DNA of 64,000 nt from Aptenodytes patagonicus (Eukaryota > Chordata > Aves > Sphenisciformes > Spheniscidae), in NCBI RefSeq assembly GCF_965638725.1, contig NC_134951.1, positions 42,672,746-42,736,745 of the forward strand. Direction: 5' to 3'. The notes below the pieces were generated by a model that was not told where the DNA came from, searched no databases, and saw nothing but the letters and a program-made list of their open reading frames with translations. A program made the position numbers and the translations under genes. Below, one piece after another: positions 1 to 12,538 of this stretch. Position 1 is the first letter of the stretch; the number at the start of each line of letters is the position of its first letter.

Positions 1-925
1 AGCTCTGTAGAGACCATCCTCTGCAGGGCTTTCACTGAGGACAATGAGGAGTTGGATTCCTTTCACAGGATGACGCGGGACCACTATGATCTCACCAGAG
101 GATTCTTGGGAAGCTGCCAAAAAGACAGCAAAATTTTCTTTTATTCCATTCAGAAGGAAAATAACCTGGGATTCTCTACGGACACCAGCAGAGCTCTTTC
201 AGTATGTGCCCCCAGTCTTTGTAGCTTTAAATCCAAGGTTAAGATGTTGGAACATGCACTGTTCAAAGATCCTCCTGAACAAAAAGCTTCTAATACTGTA
301 AAAGCCTGAAAGCCTTAGCTTCGTCCGTTCCTGTGCTTGGTTCTATCTAAGCAGCAATATGTTGAGTGACTTGGAGTGGGCCTTGAAAGTCTGGCAGTGG
401 AAGAGGACTTTCATGGTGTTGAAAGACTGCTCAAAAGAACTGAGCTCATTGGAAGTGAATAATATGGGTTCAACTCTATAAGCCCTGTAAGCTTCTAAAG
501 TCCCTGCTGCTTGCTTTTTTTTTTCTTTACTAAAATTATTTTTCTTTTGAGAATACTAAAACTGCATATCTTTCTTTTCCTCTAGTTAAAAACATGTCTT
601 TTGGATACTGTAATCCTAAGCATAAAATCAGTATACATCTTATTTTAATTGCCTTGCAGCCTTACTTAGGACAAAAAGATCTGTGCTTCTGCAATTTACT
701 GATCTGTTCTCACCCAAATGCTGGCACAGGAAGCAGACTGGAAAACCTGAGAGGTACATTATTGTCTAAAGCCCAGGGGAACAGCAAGAACCATTACGAC
801 CCCACAGGGAGAATGGCAGCTGGTGTTAGGTGGTGGCTTTTTCTTGGTTCTCAGTATGTTCCTGTCAGGCCTTTTTCCTCTTGGACACGAAGTGTTTTGG
901 TAAATCCAATTTATGGCATTAAGGA

Positions 926-1363
926 GTGTCTGAGTTCAAACATGCTGTGCGGATTTGTCACTGTGGGCAAGGTTCCCAGCACTGCTGCAGATCTCCTTCT
1001 ACAACTCCTGGCACTAATGCTCTTACAGCACCTTCTAGTGAATTATCTTGTATAAGTTCGAATTGTTCTTCCTGTAAAAAGTCTTGCAGGCATGATACTA
1101 ACCATAATGTGCTGGAAAAGCTGGATGTCAGCCAGTATCAGTGTGACTTTTTACTGAGGCTGGCAAAACGCTTCACCTTTTCCCTTTCCTGGCAAGCTAT
1201 CTTAATGAATCTGGTGTGTGTGGACCAGAGAAGTGGTGAGTCTGCTGAGACTGTCAAAAGGATTGACAGCAGTTTAAGAGCCACCTTCTTGAATGCATGC
1301 TGGAGGCAGGAACTTCTTAAAGAATATTTCGCGGCAGTTTCTTTCTCTCTGCCCCTGAAGTGA
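926..1363 (+). other. unrecognised coding-like open frame
   Basis: This frame stays open for about 145 codons, starts at a GTG rather than an ATG, and is preceded by an in-frame stop shortly upstream. The first third is rich in Cys and Ser (for example CKKSCRHDTNHNV). The remainder is helix-like with mixed charge (VLEKLDVSQYQCDFLLRLAKRF, split here as VLEKLDVSQYQ then CDFLLRLAKRF). I do not recognise the family. There is no clear splice acceptor at its left edge and no methionine start, so it could be an internal or terminal exon, a decayed pseudogene or chance. It lies about 15 kb upstream of CFAP206 with nothing identifiable between. Confidence 0.2.
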
Positions 1364-4300
1364 CTGTTGTGCAGTGTCACTGTATGTGCCCACACAGTAT
1401 GTATGCATTTTTTTTAAAGTATTTCAATGGTTTTGACTAATCTACTGGAGTCAGAGTCAAGGAAACCAGAACCGGCATAGAAATGTGAGAAAGCTGGCAA
1501 ACTAGCATCTTTGAACGATTATAATATGCATATACAGTCATCTCTTAGCTTTATTTCACCCTCACACACATCCCCCACACTGTATGCATAGCCCATTTTT
1601 CTTACCTGTTGTATTTTCTTCTTCTCTTCTTGGCTCCAAATGGTGGAAATGTTCACTCTGCTAGTGCCAGTACAGAGAAGAGGGAGACATCTTTCCTCTA
1701 GCTGCAGGCCTCTAGTTAGCCCCAAGTCTTCCACGGTACATGGAAACAGCTTTTTCCTTCACATGCTGGTCAGAAGCCCCTTCTGCAGCTCATTGCAAGA
1801 CTGCTCTGAGTTACCAGGGTAGGGAATTTTTTACAAGCAAAGTAGTCTGATGACTGCCTCACCCCCAGATAACCACAGCTGTGGGTGCTAGGAATATCTG
1901 TCTTCATTAGAAGTAGGGGATGCAATGCAGGAACAAAGCAAGAGGCTATTTCATGCCTGCCCTGAGTAAAATAACATTCCAGTCTGGTATCGTGTAAATG
2001 TTTGATCTGCTGCTCATGTTTTAAGGTGTGGCTTGGGCAGGTTCTACTTGATTGGGACATAAACAGGTTTACTGCCAGATATACTTATTGATATGTAGTT
2101 ACTAACTCAAGCTTTTGGGGAAGTTTTACATTGTGGGTGTTTTTCAGGCACTTCTAGAAGAATTCTTATATAGAGAGGATACAGATCTTAGCAGGCTGTA
2201 AACTTACATACTTTCTTTTGATATTCTATATTTATTTACCCATTTAGATGTCCATTATCTAGAACGCTGTGAAGCCTCCAGCGTAAGCAAGAGGTCAAAG
2301 AAATGACCAGTGGTCTTTCAGCAAAACATCCTTCCAGAGTCTCACAGGTACTTTTGAGAGCAGTTCATGCATTCAGGGTCATCCACAAAGCTTAGAAATA
2401 AGCTTTAATGCCAGTGTGGGTGGGCTTCCTTCAAAAACTCTTACTCTAGGAGGAAGTGTGAAGTAAAAGGGGATGTCCTTTTGCAGAGCGGTAGAGCTGG
2501 CTGGAGGGGTTAAAGGTCTTCTGAAGTAAAGAATTGCGCCAAGTGCAGCCACCAGGCTCGGAACTGGCATGAAAACCCTTGCTTTGCTCAAAGTGTCCAT
2601 TTTTATAAATCTGTAAGTTACTGCTTTGACAGCGTAGGTCGAATCTCAGTCCTGAATTCTGTCTTTGTGAAATACACTCATGTCAATACTTAACGTGTGT
2701 TGTCTTTTAAACCTCAGCCTAGAGGCCACTTACATTTTAAATTAATTCTATCCCTAACTGAACTTTGAAAAGAGGTTGTGAAACCTGAAGTTTCACAGTT
2801 ATGTTTAAGTCCTAACTTGTCTTTAGGTTATAGCTTCCAGTGAAGCTGCAGTTAAAATCCCTGGAAGTTCTCAGCCTGGTGTGTGCCAGCTTAAAGACAG
2901 CTAATGTGATGTGTCTTTTATTAACACAAATGACTCAGTCACTCAAACACTATAAAACAAGAATTTTACAATCAGATTTAGTTGATAATTGAGAGACTAA
3001 AGGAACTATACTCACTTAAGAATACAGAAACTACATGAAATTGAGCTAGGAGCAGCATTTCAAGATCACCACTGCTTAAACATCAGCAATATGGTGACAC
3101 ACAAGTTGAGAGAATTAAATGAAGTTCAAAAAGATGAACAAAGCCAGACTAGAGATAAAGCCCACAGAAAACTAACTAAAGCCACAGAAGAAAAGCAAAA
3201 CAAGAACTTCCTTGTCTGTCCTACAAAGCTGATCATACCCAGATGATTGCCCAGATGACCCAGTTTAACTATTTCTAAGAACAAATATCCTTTGTCCATT
3301 ATTGGGGAGCTTAAGATTGAAATAGCATGAAGTTGCACTTAATGCACTTCTATTAAGCTAGAACTAACCATGAAGAATAGTATAAAGAAACTTGGCTGAA
3401 CAGAGAGCATTCTACTTTATGGTTAGCTGGTTCAAAATTTGTTTCAGTGAGATAATCGTGTTCAGTTTTCAAATGGAACAACATGGGGGTTCAGCTAGTT
3501 AAAGAAAATCAGGTTGTAAAAGAAACTATTGTGAGGTGCTTTTTTGTACATAAATATTGTGTTTAAGGCTGGTTTTTTAGCTCAAAAGACCACCTGACAA
3601 CAAATCTAAATTGTCTTCTAAAGCAGAGCCAAATATTCTATAGTAGGGGAAAAATCAAACTCGGATCTTCAGAAATTTTAGTGGATTATCTATTACACCT
3701 CTTCTCTCACATGCAGAATGCCCACAATTTGCAACACTGGTATGGGATACTCATCTAGGTAGGTGGAAGTCCTTACACTACCCTCAGAGCAGGATGTAAG
3801 TAGCTGTTTCAGGAGTCACAAGACTTGCAAAAGCTAAGGATTCTGAAAAGTGAATAAACTATATGCAGTTCAACCTTGAAAGGATTGCTTGGCTCCAGCA
3901 GGAATGAAAATGAAAGATTCACTTTGCTCTTCACTTCCCCCTAGGTTGCAAGACAGCAAGGGCACTTCTCCTGAGAGGCCAAACACTGGCCACATCTTCT
4001 CTTGGTCCATGTCTGGGTGGGCAGAGGAGTTCATTGTCACTTGGGCTTGAATTGAAGAGTTCGGCTACAAGGTAAGACCTAGAGTCTGAAAGGCAAAAAC
4101 AGGAATGGAAATCAGGACAGGCGATTTCCCCACCAGTGAGTGAATTCTGCAAAGATACAAAGAAGGCTGCAGTCAGCAGAGGCCCAGGTCAGGTATATGA
4201 AGTCTTTGTTTCTAATGCAGCCAACTATAAACAGTTTCTAGTTAAAAGACATTTAAATACCTACTAGGAACTCTGGGAGATGTCAGTTAGGCTGCTCTGG

Positions 4301-4539
4301 GCTTAAAGATATTTCTTACAGGTCTCCGCTCTTCGTGGTTGATGCTTCAGACCAAGACAGCTGTTAGCATGCTACCTCCCTCATGTGCAGGTATCCATAT
4401 GTGCATGTCAAGATGTGTGTAACTTATTAATAATCTTCCTCCTAGGCATCACTCCAGATATCTCTAGAAGAAATTCTGATTAAAACGAGACTTAATGTTG
4501 ACAAAAAAAGTGTTGTTGTGTAGAAGTGTGGTCTGCTTC

Positions 4540-4858
4540 AGGACGAGGGGGTTGTGGCGTTGCCTGGTGACTCTCTTGAAATGGTGACTACCTCTGACAC
4601 TTCAAGGGAGCAGGGTATGCTCATGGCTGATGGTCATGTCTTTTGCATCCCTTTATCTCCACATGGAGCTGTTACTGAGGAAATGCTAGAGGAGGCAACT
4701 GAAACAGCTTTGGCAGCAAGAACTCAATGCGAATGTAGGGATTTTCTTTTTGCTTTTTCCAAGTAGTCCTAGATGTTGCAAATGACCAACTGGAAAGAGC
4801 TGCCCAGAACGAGGGCTTTTTGGAAGCTGTTGCTTCACATTATATTTCTCAGTAAAGC
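4540..4858 (+). other. coding-like block in two frames, possible pseudogene
   Basis: One frame runs to about 4733 and includes the stretch TEEMLEEATETALAARTQ. After a short T-rich gap a second frame reads VLDVANDQLERAAQNEGFL and on to a stop at about 4858. Both parts are acidic and helix-like and look like pieces of one protein. The gap of about 35 bases is too short for a normal vertebrate intron, so a frameshifted pseudogene is the simplest reading. No family is recognised and chance is not excluded. Confidence 0.18.
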
Positions 4859-7800
4859 AATGTCTTGCTGCAGCACATGAGAGCACTTGTCTTCTACATC
4901 TCTTAATATTTAAAACTCTTCTAATCTGCCATTAAGACTTACTGTGCTCAAAATGATCTGCCAGCATACCCATTTCTAACTGCCCCAAAACCATAAAGGA
5001 TAGGTATTCTCTTCTCAAAACCCTCCTGAGCTCTGTGCTGTGGCTGTGCACTGGAGTCAGTCTGCACATCTATATGGCCTCCAGCTTACACTTTGGTAAA
5101 GACTTGGAGAAAACTCCAGTTTCACTTCAGTTGTCTCCTTGTCATGGGAAGGAGCTGAACGGGAAGTCAGAGAGAGTCAGCATAGTAAACTGTCCTAGCA
5201 AAAGACTTTCAAAATTTCTTACAAGACATGCCTTTGATTCAAAGCAAAACCACCTATCCTTCTCAAATGTTTGTGCATGCCAAGGAACAGGACTCCTGTC
5301 CTTGTTTCAGCAAGATGGACTTAATGACCATCTCTAAGTCCTTTTCAGTCACGTTTTATTTCTATGGTTAAATGGTTACTTCTGCGTCACGTGTTTTCTG
5401 TAGTTGTGATTTCACAAATTGGTTTCCTATCTCCTCAGGGTATTTTCTATCTAAATATTGTTTTCATTTCTATTACCAAACTTAGCTGACATGCCAGATT
5501 GAAAAAATAATCACAGCTGGCCAGTGCTGCATATCTGTAGAAAAGTCTTAGAATTAATTTCTAAACTAAAAGGTAAGAAGAAGTACTAATTCAGCAATCC
5601 TTCTGGTTTTCTAAGAGTCACCAGGCATCCCATGATGTTAAAGTGCCACTTTTTTCCAGTCCTTAGTGCTGCTTTTGAAGATCGCTACAAACACGCGCAA
5701 CTCTCTAAGGAGTTATTCTGCCAAGTATTCAGCACAAATTGACAGGATCTTAAGCCTTAACAGCTGCTCTAGGGGAGAGAAGCTGCACTGGGAACGGAAT
5801 TGCTTTTGGGCAACAAAATTCAGAATTTGGAGAAGGATTTGCAAATTTGTACATAACTGCAAGGGTTCCATTTGGTTCCCAGCTCATTTCTTGACATGGG
5901 GAAAACACTGCAGGGAGGGCTCTGGAGTAGTGTGGAGAATAATCCTCTTGCCCTCCCTGTCTGATTCACTGATCATTCCCTTCCCTTCTGACAGATGAAT
6001 GAAGAGCATCTTTGTACATCAGTGAGAAGTCTGTAGCTGGATAAAAGTGAGCTGAGTGAGAAGTTAATTTAGAGACTGTGGAATAATCACATTCCCATTA
6101 TTAGTGCATTTTTTTTCTTCTCCACTAATGGAGTCAGAGCCACAGCAGCATATTTCCTATAAGATTCTCTCCTATATCTGTTTACTGGATAGTTCCATAA
6201 CTTACGGAACTTTGGAATAAGTTCCTATAGCCTGAACTGAGACGAAAGTCCTCAGTCCTGGATCTCCTGATGGATCCCATCAGTGTGGGGTGCTGCCCAG
6301 CAGTTGTTTCTTACACTTGTTCAGCTCGTGGGAAAATTACTGCATCATTTTTTTTTTTTTCTGCTTTTGCATAGTGGTGGGATTTGGGGCTGTTGCAATG
6401 ACTCATCTTAGCATTGCACAAGAAGGTGGTCTCCTGTAAAAAGAATATTAATGTTTCTGAATTGTTGTCATCTGTACAGACATAAGGACTAGTTAATATC
6501 TAGCTAACCTATGAAATAGCAGCGTGTGCTTCTGGCCACACAGCAGCTCTTTTGAAACATAACTCAGCAGGAATATATGGCAACTACTTGATCTATATCA
6601 AGTAGTATATGATAAGTCCTGGGTCTAATTTTCAGTGGATCTTTTTAGAGCAATGATTAATGGAAAAAGCTCTTGATCTGTGTTATTTTTATTAATGCCT
6701 TTGACTGAAATGTTAATGTAATGTTAATATTGTTTAGGAGCCTTAGGTAGTGATTCATCTGAATACAGCTGAATAGTGCGTCTTTTGCAGGAGTTTCCAG
6801 CTGAGGCACTCGATGATGGTATGACTGGAATGTCTCCGCTCCCTCTGCACAGCGAATGCCAGAGCTTTCAAGGTTTGAAGGACAAATAATTTTGCTCCGC
6901 ACCCTTTTCTGTGACCTGGCAAATACAGTGCATCCATTGTGCTTGCTAAGGGATCCATGCTAACAATAGTGTATTTATTAACTGGGTTTCTATGCTTCCG
7001 GGTTTTTTTCCAGAAATGCTCAAATGAAGGGTAAACCTTTTGTGCCATGTTATCTGTGAATGATTTTTTTGATTTCTAAGTTAAAAGCCAAATTGGACTT
7101 CTTTGTCCAGCAAAATCTTGCTGCCTTGGCAACACTTTCATCCTGGGGACAACTGTCAGCTGCCCTGATCTGAGTTCCCTGTACAATGAGTAAGTCTAAG
7201 ATCCCTGTTAGGTACCCTCATATTGTAGTGAAAGTCTGATATAGTGGGAATTAGGGGGAGACACAGCGCTAACATACCCAGGCATCCCTTCTTTACTGCA
7301 GCAAAATGATGGAGCTGGGAGAAGAAAACAGAAGAGCGGTCTAACGTTCCTTTACCATATTCTAAAAGGGAGGCTCAAACCCTTAACAATACCTTAAATA
7401 ATTGCTATAGATGTCATCTGAACCATTAGTCTGCACTGTGCCTCAATGACCCTGAAATGGATATATACCTACCACTTATATAGCTTTTCAGGAGAGTCCT
7501 GGAAACTTAAAATAGCGCTGCACGCTCTTGTGTGAATGTATCCTTAAAGTTGAGCTGGTCAGCACTGTTGGCCGGCACCACGTGGTGCTCCAAGCAAGGC
7601 AGCACAAGCACAGAGGCCTCCAATTGCTGATGTGTGGGCTTGAGGAGGAAGAAAAAATAAAAATTCTTGCCCCAAAACATTCTCAGCTTCGAAACTCAGT
7701 TTTATTGTGAACTAACAGACAAACTGAAGAAAGTGGCATGACACGTCTGCCCTCACAACGTAGATTTCTGACTGTGAGACTTTTGTGTGACTCTTTGGAA

Positions 7801-9074
7801 ATAATAAAAGCCAGATAGATTGAGTGTATTTCCCTCTTGAAAGAGACAGGCTTTTCATTCTTGTGTGAATACAGGCTTTCCTTGCACTGCTCCTTTGGAA
7901 TAACCAAGTGTAATCAAGTGTACGTTAGTTTCTGCATCAAGGTGCAAGGTAGTGTCAGGACTCTGAAATGTAGCGAACAAAAACCTGCATCGCACAGCTT
8001 ATGTTTTCACTTCAGAGATGAAGAAAGGGACAGTAACTAAACTTCCGCTTGGATCCCGTACTGTCAGCTGTAAATCCCTGCACTTACGTGTATCATCTTC
8101 ACAGAGCTTTAACTGGTGCCTTGCGTTGTTTGTGACAGCAGGAGACCTTCAGGCCAGAGGGCTGGTGCTCGCTCACTAGCAGGCCACCCAGTCAGAGGAG
8201 GCCTGAGTACAGAGAGAGGCTAACTGAGCCGGAGGGTCGGCTTGATTAGTGTCTCTTTCAGATGAGCGATGAGTGAGAATGACTGGAGGATTAGTCACTG
8301 CAGAATCCCTTGGTGAATGTGACTGTGCTAGTGGAGCTCAGACAGACTCTTCCTCAGCCTAGCCTCTCCACTGGGCACAGGGCGATGGGTGAAGCTTCGT
8401 AACATAATGCTTTTTGCCGCCCTGGCAGTCGTGTCTTCTGGGGGGCAAGCTCTCCGTTCGCCTAATGTGACTGCCAAGCGCTCAGGCTGTGCCCTAAATT
8501 CACCTGCTGAGTCACGCAGCTGGTTCTCGGTTGTTTCCCCTTCAGCTCTGCGGTGTAAGAGCACCCCGCGGCAACTTTGTCCCCGCACTGGCAAAACGAG
8601 GGGATGTGCTCAGGCTTGAGCAACCTATCGAGTAAATCCTGCCTTCTGGATATAGCTGGACTCTTCCTACCACTATGTGAAATCCTGGTGTCACAAAGCC
8701 GAGAACCTTCCTGCGGCGCAGCGCTGTCGGTCACCGGCTGAGACACACCGCTAGGGGGAAGAGTCTGTCTGCCGTTCGGGTTACCGGGAAGCGGCCTCCC
8801 GGCACCGGTGCGTTGGGAGTGTTTGAGGAGGGAGTAAGAAGGGTCTTCAATTCCAGTTACAAGAACACCGGATAGACCAGGCCTCCGTTGTTTAAAACTT
8901 AAAGTTAATACTAGTTCTAGGGGAGAAATCCAACTGCTTTGATCATGAAACAGTGTTCTGCAACCTAAAGCCTTCAGTAGCTTACCAACAAGTTATATTC
9001 ATTTTTGTGGTCTAATATGGACTGCAAACCTTCCCTGAAACCACGGTTTTCTTTGGGAAATATACAATTGGCTG

Positions 9075-9438
9075 TCCTTCTCTTTCTTTCTTTCTTTCTT
9101 TCTTCCCTTCTTTCTCTCTCCCCCCTTCCCTTCCCTTCCCTTCCCTTCCCTTCCCTTCCCTTCCCTTCCCTTCCCTTCCCTTCCCTTCCCTTCCCTTCCC
9201 TTCCCTTCCCTTCCCTTCCCTTCCCTTCCCTTCCCTTCCCTTCCCTTCCCTTCCCTTCCCTTCCCTTCCCTTCCCTTCCCTTCCCTTCCCTTCCCTTCCC
9301 TTCCCTTCCCTTCCCTTCCCTTCCCTTCCTTTCCCTTCCCTTCCCTTCCCTTCCCTTCCCTTCCCTTCCCTTCCCTTCCTCTCTTTCTCCCTCTCTCCCT
9401 TTCTCTCTCTCCCCCTCTTTCCCTCTCTCCCTCTCCCC
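9075..9438. repeat. (TTCCC)n microsatellite in a 364-nt pure pyrimidine tract
   Basis: Every base on the + strand from 9075 to 9438 is C or T. The tract opens with a short (TTTC)n run. It continues as about 50 units of TTCCC from roughly 9124 to 9379, with one TTCCT interruption near 9328, and ends in mixed CT sequence. Long homopyrimidine mirror repeats of this kind can form triplex (H-DNA), and they are prone to polymerase slippage and assembly length error. The open frames read through it (Pro/Ser/Leu on +, Gly/Lys/Glu/Arg on -) are low-complexity artefacts. Confidence 0.97.
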
Positions 9439-11744
9439 GCCCACCTTTCTGTAGTAAGAATGCTGCTGGCAGTTTGTAAATTTTCAATTCTAGTACTATC
9501 TGAAATATAGGTTCATACTACTGAAATGCTTAAAACAATAAAAGAATTTCAATTCTCAATAAGCTAAGCTGCAAATATATTGTTCTTTCCTTCCAGCCTG
9601 CAGCCTAGAAGTGTATAGGCAGTCGGACATATCCTACTGGGATTTATGGGTGTGAGCTAGCACTGGTGGTTTTTCAGAAGTTCCATATAATGTAAGCTTT
9701 TGCAAAAGGAATGCAGTAACACTGCGATATAGTCACTCATACTTATTCCCGACATTTTGTCTTCTGAATCAAGTGCTCTTTGGCTTGCAGGTGTCCTACT
9801 GACAACAGCAAAATTGGGTTTATCAAAGAATGTCAGTTATTTCAATTGAAGTAAGATGTTCTTCTATCTTATTATTCCTCCAGGAAATAGTCAATAACAT
9901 GACTGTGAATATTGGTAACTCAGATGGGGGGTGGGTGGGTGTTAGGGTGTGTGGTTTTTTCATTTAGGATCAAGTGCGTGTTTATGGAGAAAATCTCTCG
10001 ATAGTCCTCACCTGCTGTGCTTTGGTTTGCATAGTAGAGCGGGCTTTGAGCATGTGAACCTTTTGGGTGAAATTAAACTTGAAGGCATGCTCTGGGAGCG
10101 CCCCTAAGGCACTCCAGCCACCAACTTACCACCAGTCGCAGGGACCAGACTAAAGCTCGTCTGAAGTAACAACCGCTGAAGCGCATATGGTGTGGCCGTC
10201 CGGTCCTCAGCACCAACTGCTTTGCTCTGCAGAGGTCGTGCTATTTGCAGATGTAGACACAGACACAGGTACCAGAAGAAAAATGAATTTATTGAAATAG
10301 TCTTTAAATTGTCTTTTAAAAGTCTTTAAATTGTCAAGCTAAAACTGCACAATTATACAGGCTCTGCATACGTACTACAAACCTGGACAAATCCTACCTA
10401 GGGCTTCCTGTTCCCTCTGAAAGTATTTGTGTAAGCCTGTGAATGTGTTAGCCATAGCCTCTGACTGTTATGGGATGGGAACTGGCTTTCTGCAGCTGCA
10501 AAATTGCAAATTCCACCACTATCTCTACTGCAGATAGTGTTTGGTTAAACTCTGTAAAACCGTCCACTGTCAGCTGATAATCTTTTCAGAAGAAAGCATT
10601 ACCGTCACTGCTTTGAGCACCAAGTTTTATCACTGACTGTTGAAATTTGCTTTTGTAGAGAGAAACCTGGTAGTGGCACCTTCTCTTTTTTCTTTTAATC
10701 CCCAGAACTATATTCTTCTTCTCCCCTCGCTCCTCCCCACCTGCAGCTGCAGTAGAGCTGGTTCTTTTATGATTTATCGGGAAGCGCAGAGGGGAAATCT
10801 CTGTGACCCTAAGCTCGCTAACAGCGACACGCTTCTGCTCTGGGAAGGGCCCTGAAAGCTTCTCATCCTGCAATTTGTGGAAAAAGCGGTCCTGTAGATT
10901 TTTGTTCTCTTGATAAATGTCTTGCTATAATTACTGAGCTTAAGGGTATTGATTTTTTAAAATGGGAATGCAGAAGACATATTAAGAAGCCCCATTAGCC
11001 GTGCTATTAGAATGAAACCGAAGACTTCACAATGTCCTTTGCAGGATTATTTTGATGCCTGCTCCACAGACCTTCCCAAAGCATTTCCCACGGGTGGTGC
11101 TGGGACTCATTGCACTGTACCTTTGTACACACACTGAGAACGTGGATGTAATCCTGCAACTACTTGCCAGGTAGCATAGTATCATCTTAATTTTACTGAT
11201 AAGAGTGACTTGTCTGAGGTCACAGAGGAAAAAAATGGCAATCTCGATCTCATCACGATTCTCAGCAGAGTACTCTCTGTCTGACACCTTAAACCAAAGG
11301 GAAAAAATTAAATCAGTTGAAAACTGGTGTAGCTCGCCAGCTCTTATCCCTGCATTCCCTGTGCCTTTTGAGCTTACTTGATTGCCTTTTAGGGACATGG
11401 CTTTTAAATTTAATTAACATGCTATTACTCTTTCTTCTATCTGACACGGAGAAGCTTGAATTAATTGAGTATTGACTAACTGAACTAGCTACAGCAAGGC
11501 ATTGCCATCATCCGACGGCGTGCTCACTGGTGTTTGCAAGAGCTGAGGATGAACTCGGGGCTCACTGGGCTGCTGCTTGCAGGCTGTAACCCCGCTACAC
11601 CTCGGGGAACAGCCACCTCCAGCAGCAAGCTGGAGGTGCAAGCAAGTTGGACCTGAAAGCAAGTTGGCTCTCTTGCTCGTGTTGCAGAGGGAAGTTGCCC
11701 TGATTGTGCCACCTCTGCCTCCGCCACTCACTGTGTACCACACA
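9439..11744. other. intergenic, nothing recognised
   Basis: I see no gene, CR1 or LTR in this stretch. The only small structure noticed is a local duplication of AGTCTTTAAATTGTC around 10300-10335. Composition is unremarkable. Confidence 0.6.
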
Positions 11745-11820
11745 CACGCGTTTTGTGTATACATATATAGGTGCATATATCTATGTATTGTATGCATTTA
11801 TAGGTGTGTATGTATTTATC
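11745..11820. repeat. TA/TG-rich degenerate satellite, left fragment
   Basis: This is an imperfect array of TGTATACATATA and GTATGCATTTATA-like words following a GTTTTGTGTATACAT motif. The same motif recurs at 14056 and from 15757 on. It ends exactly where the ERV LTR begins, so it looks like the left piece of a satellite later split by insertions. Confidence 0.7.
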
Positions 11821-12419
11821 TGTACCGGGTCCAGCTGGGATGGAGTTACCTTTCTTCACAACAACCCCTGGGATGGTGTTAACTTTCCTCACAGAAACCC
11901 CTGTGATGCTACGCTTTGGATTTGTGGCTAAACCAGTGTTGATAACACACGGGTGTTTTGACTGTCTGCTTGCACAGCCTCAAGGTTTTCTTTTTCCCAC
12001 TCTGCCCCCCCAGCAACTAGGCCGGGGGCAGGCAAGAAGCTGGGAGGGGACAGAGGCGGGACAGCTGGCCCGAACTGGCCAAAAAGATATTCCATGCCTT
12101 ATAACATCATGCTCAGCTACAAAAGCTAAGGTAGAGGAAGAAGAGGCAGGGCTTTGGCTTCGGGGGTTTTGTCTTCCAAGGTGGCCATTGCTCAGAGACT
12201 TGAGCAGGCATCCATCTGCTCGTGGGAGCTGGTGAGTGATTGCCTTTGAATTTCTTGGGGTTTTTTCTCTCTTTTCTTTACTTTTTAAACTGTCTGTATC
12301 TCAACTCACAAGTTTTCTCACTTTTGCTCTTCCTATCTTCTCCCCAGCCCCACTGCAGAGATTGGGAGTGAGCGAGCAGCTGTGTGGGTGCTTTGCTGGT
12401 GGCTGGGGTCAACCCACCA
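11821..12419 (+). repeat. ERV 5' LTR
   Basis: It begins TGTACCGGGTCCAGCTGGG and ends CAACCCACCA, giving the TG...CA termini of an LTR. Internal matches to the two solo LTRs in this window include TTGATAACACACGGGTGTTTT, AAGAAGCTGGGAGGGG and CTCACAAGTTTTCTCAC (compare CCACGAGTTTTCTCAC at 40910). About 599 bp. Confidence 0.8.
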
Positions 12420-12429
12420 CTTTCCTTTT

Positions 12430-12447
12430 TGGTGCCCAACATGGGGC
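12430..12447 (+). other. retroviral primer-binding site, tRNA-Lys1,2 type, decayed
   Basis: The 18-mer TGGTGCCCAACATGGGGC sits 10 bases after the LTR. It matches the known tRNA-Lys1,2 primer-binding site TGGCGCCCAACGTGGGGC at 16 of 18 positions. Both differences fall at CpG sites and are the expected decay products (CG to TG, and CG to CA). Confidence 0.7.
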
Positions 12448-12538
12448 TTGATGAGGGGGTTGAGATAATGACGGATTCGATCGGAGCATGTTAGACTGAA
12501 TTTATAGCTGTGTGGCAGTTACTTGGCAGAGATAGCTA

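Larger units (their letters stand above)
1..9074. other. unassigned upstream region, no recognised gene
   Basis: I see no gene here that I can name. The mammalian upstream neighbours of CFAP206 (C6orf163, SMIM8) were not recognised by eye in either orientation. The sequence is of ordinary composition, with a modestly CpG-richer patch around 8330-8830. Three stretches read like protein: an open frame running from the window edge to 309, an open frame at 926-1363, and a two-frame block at 4540-4858. None has a recognisable domain or a complete exon structure. They may be exons of an unrecognised transcript, fossil coding sequence or chance. Confidence 0.6.

Noticed and set aside
2379-2600. A 73-codon minus-strand frame with a hydrophobic segment
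   Set aside because: It looked at first like a small membrane protein such as SMIM8, but the sequence does not match what I know of that family.
9075-9438. CRISPR array or other spaced-repeat system
   Set aside because: The repeat is a plain 5-base microsatellite without spacers, and the genome is vertebrate.
8974-9487. Open frames of about 150-162 codons on both strands
   Set aside because: They are translations of the (TTCCC)n tract, giving Pro-Ser-Leu or Gly-Lys-Glu-Arg repeats with no real coding content.
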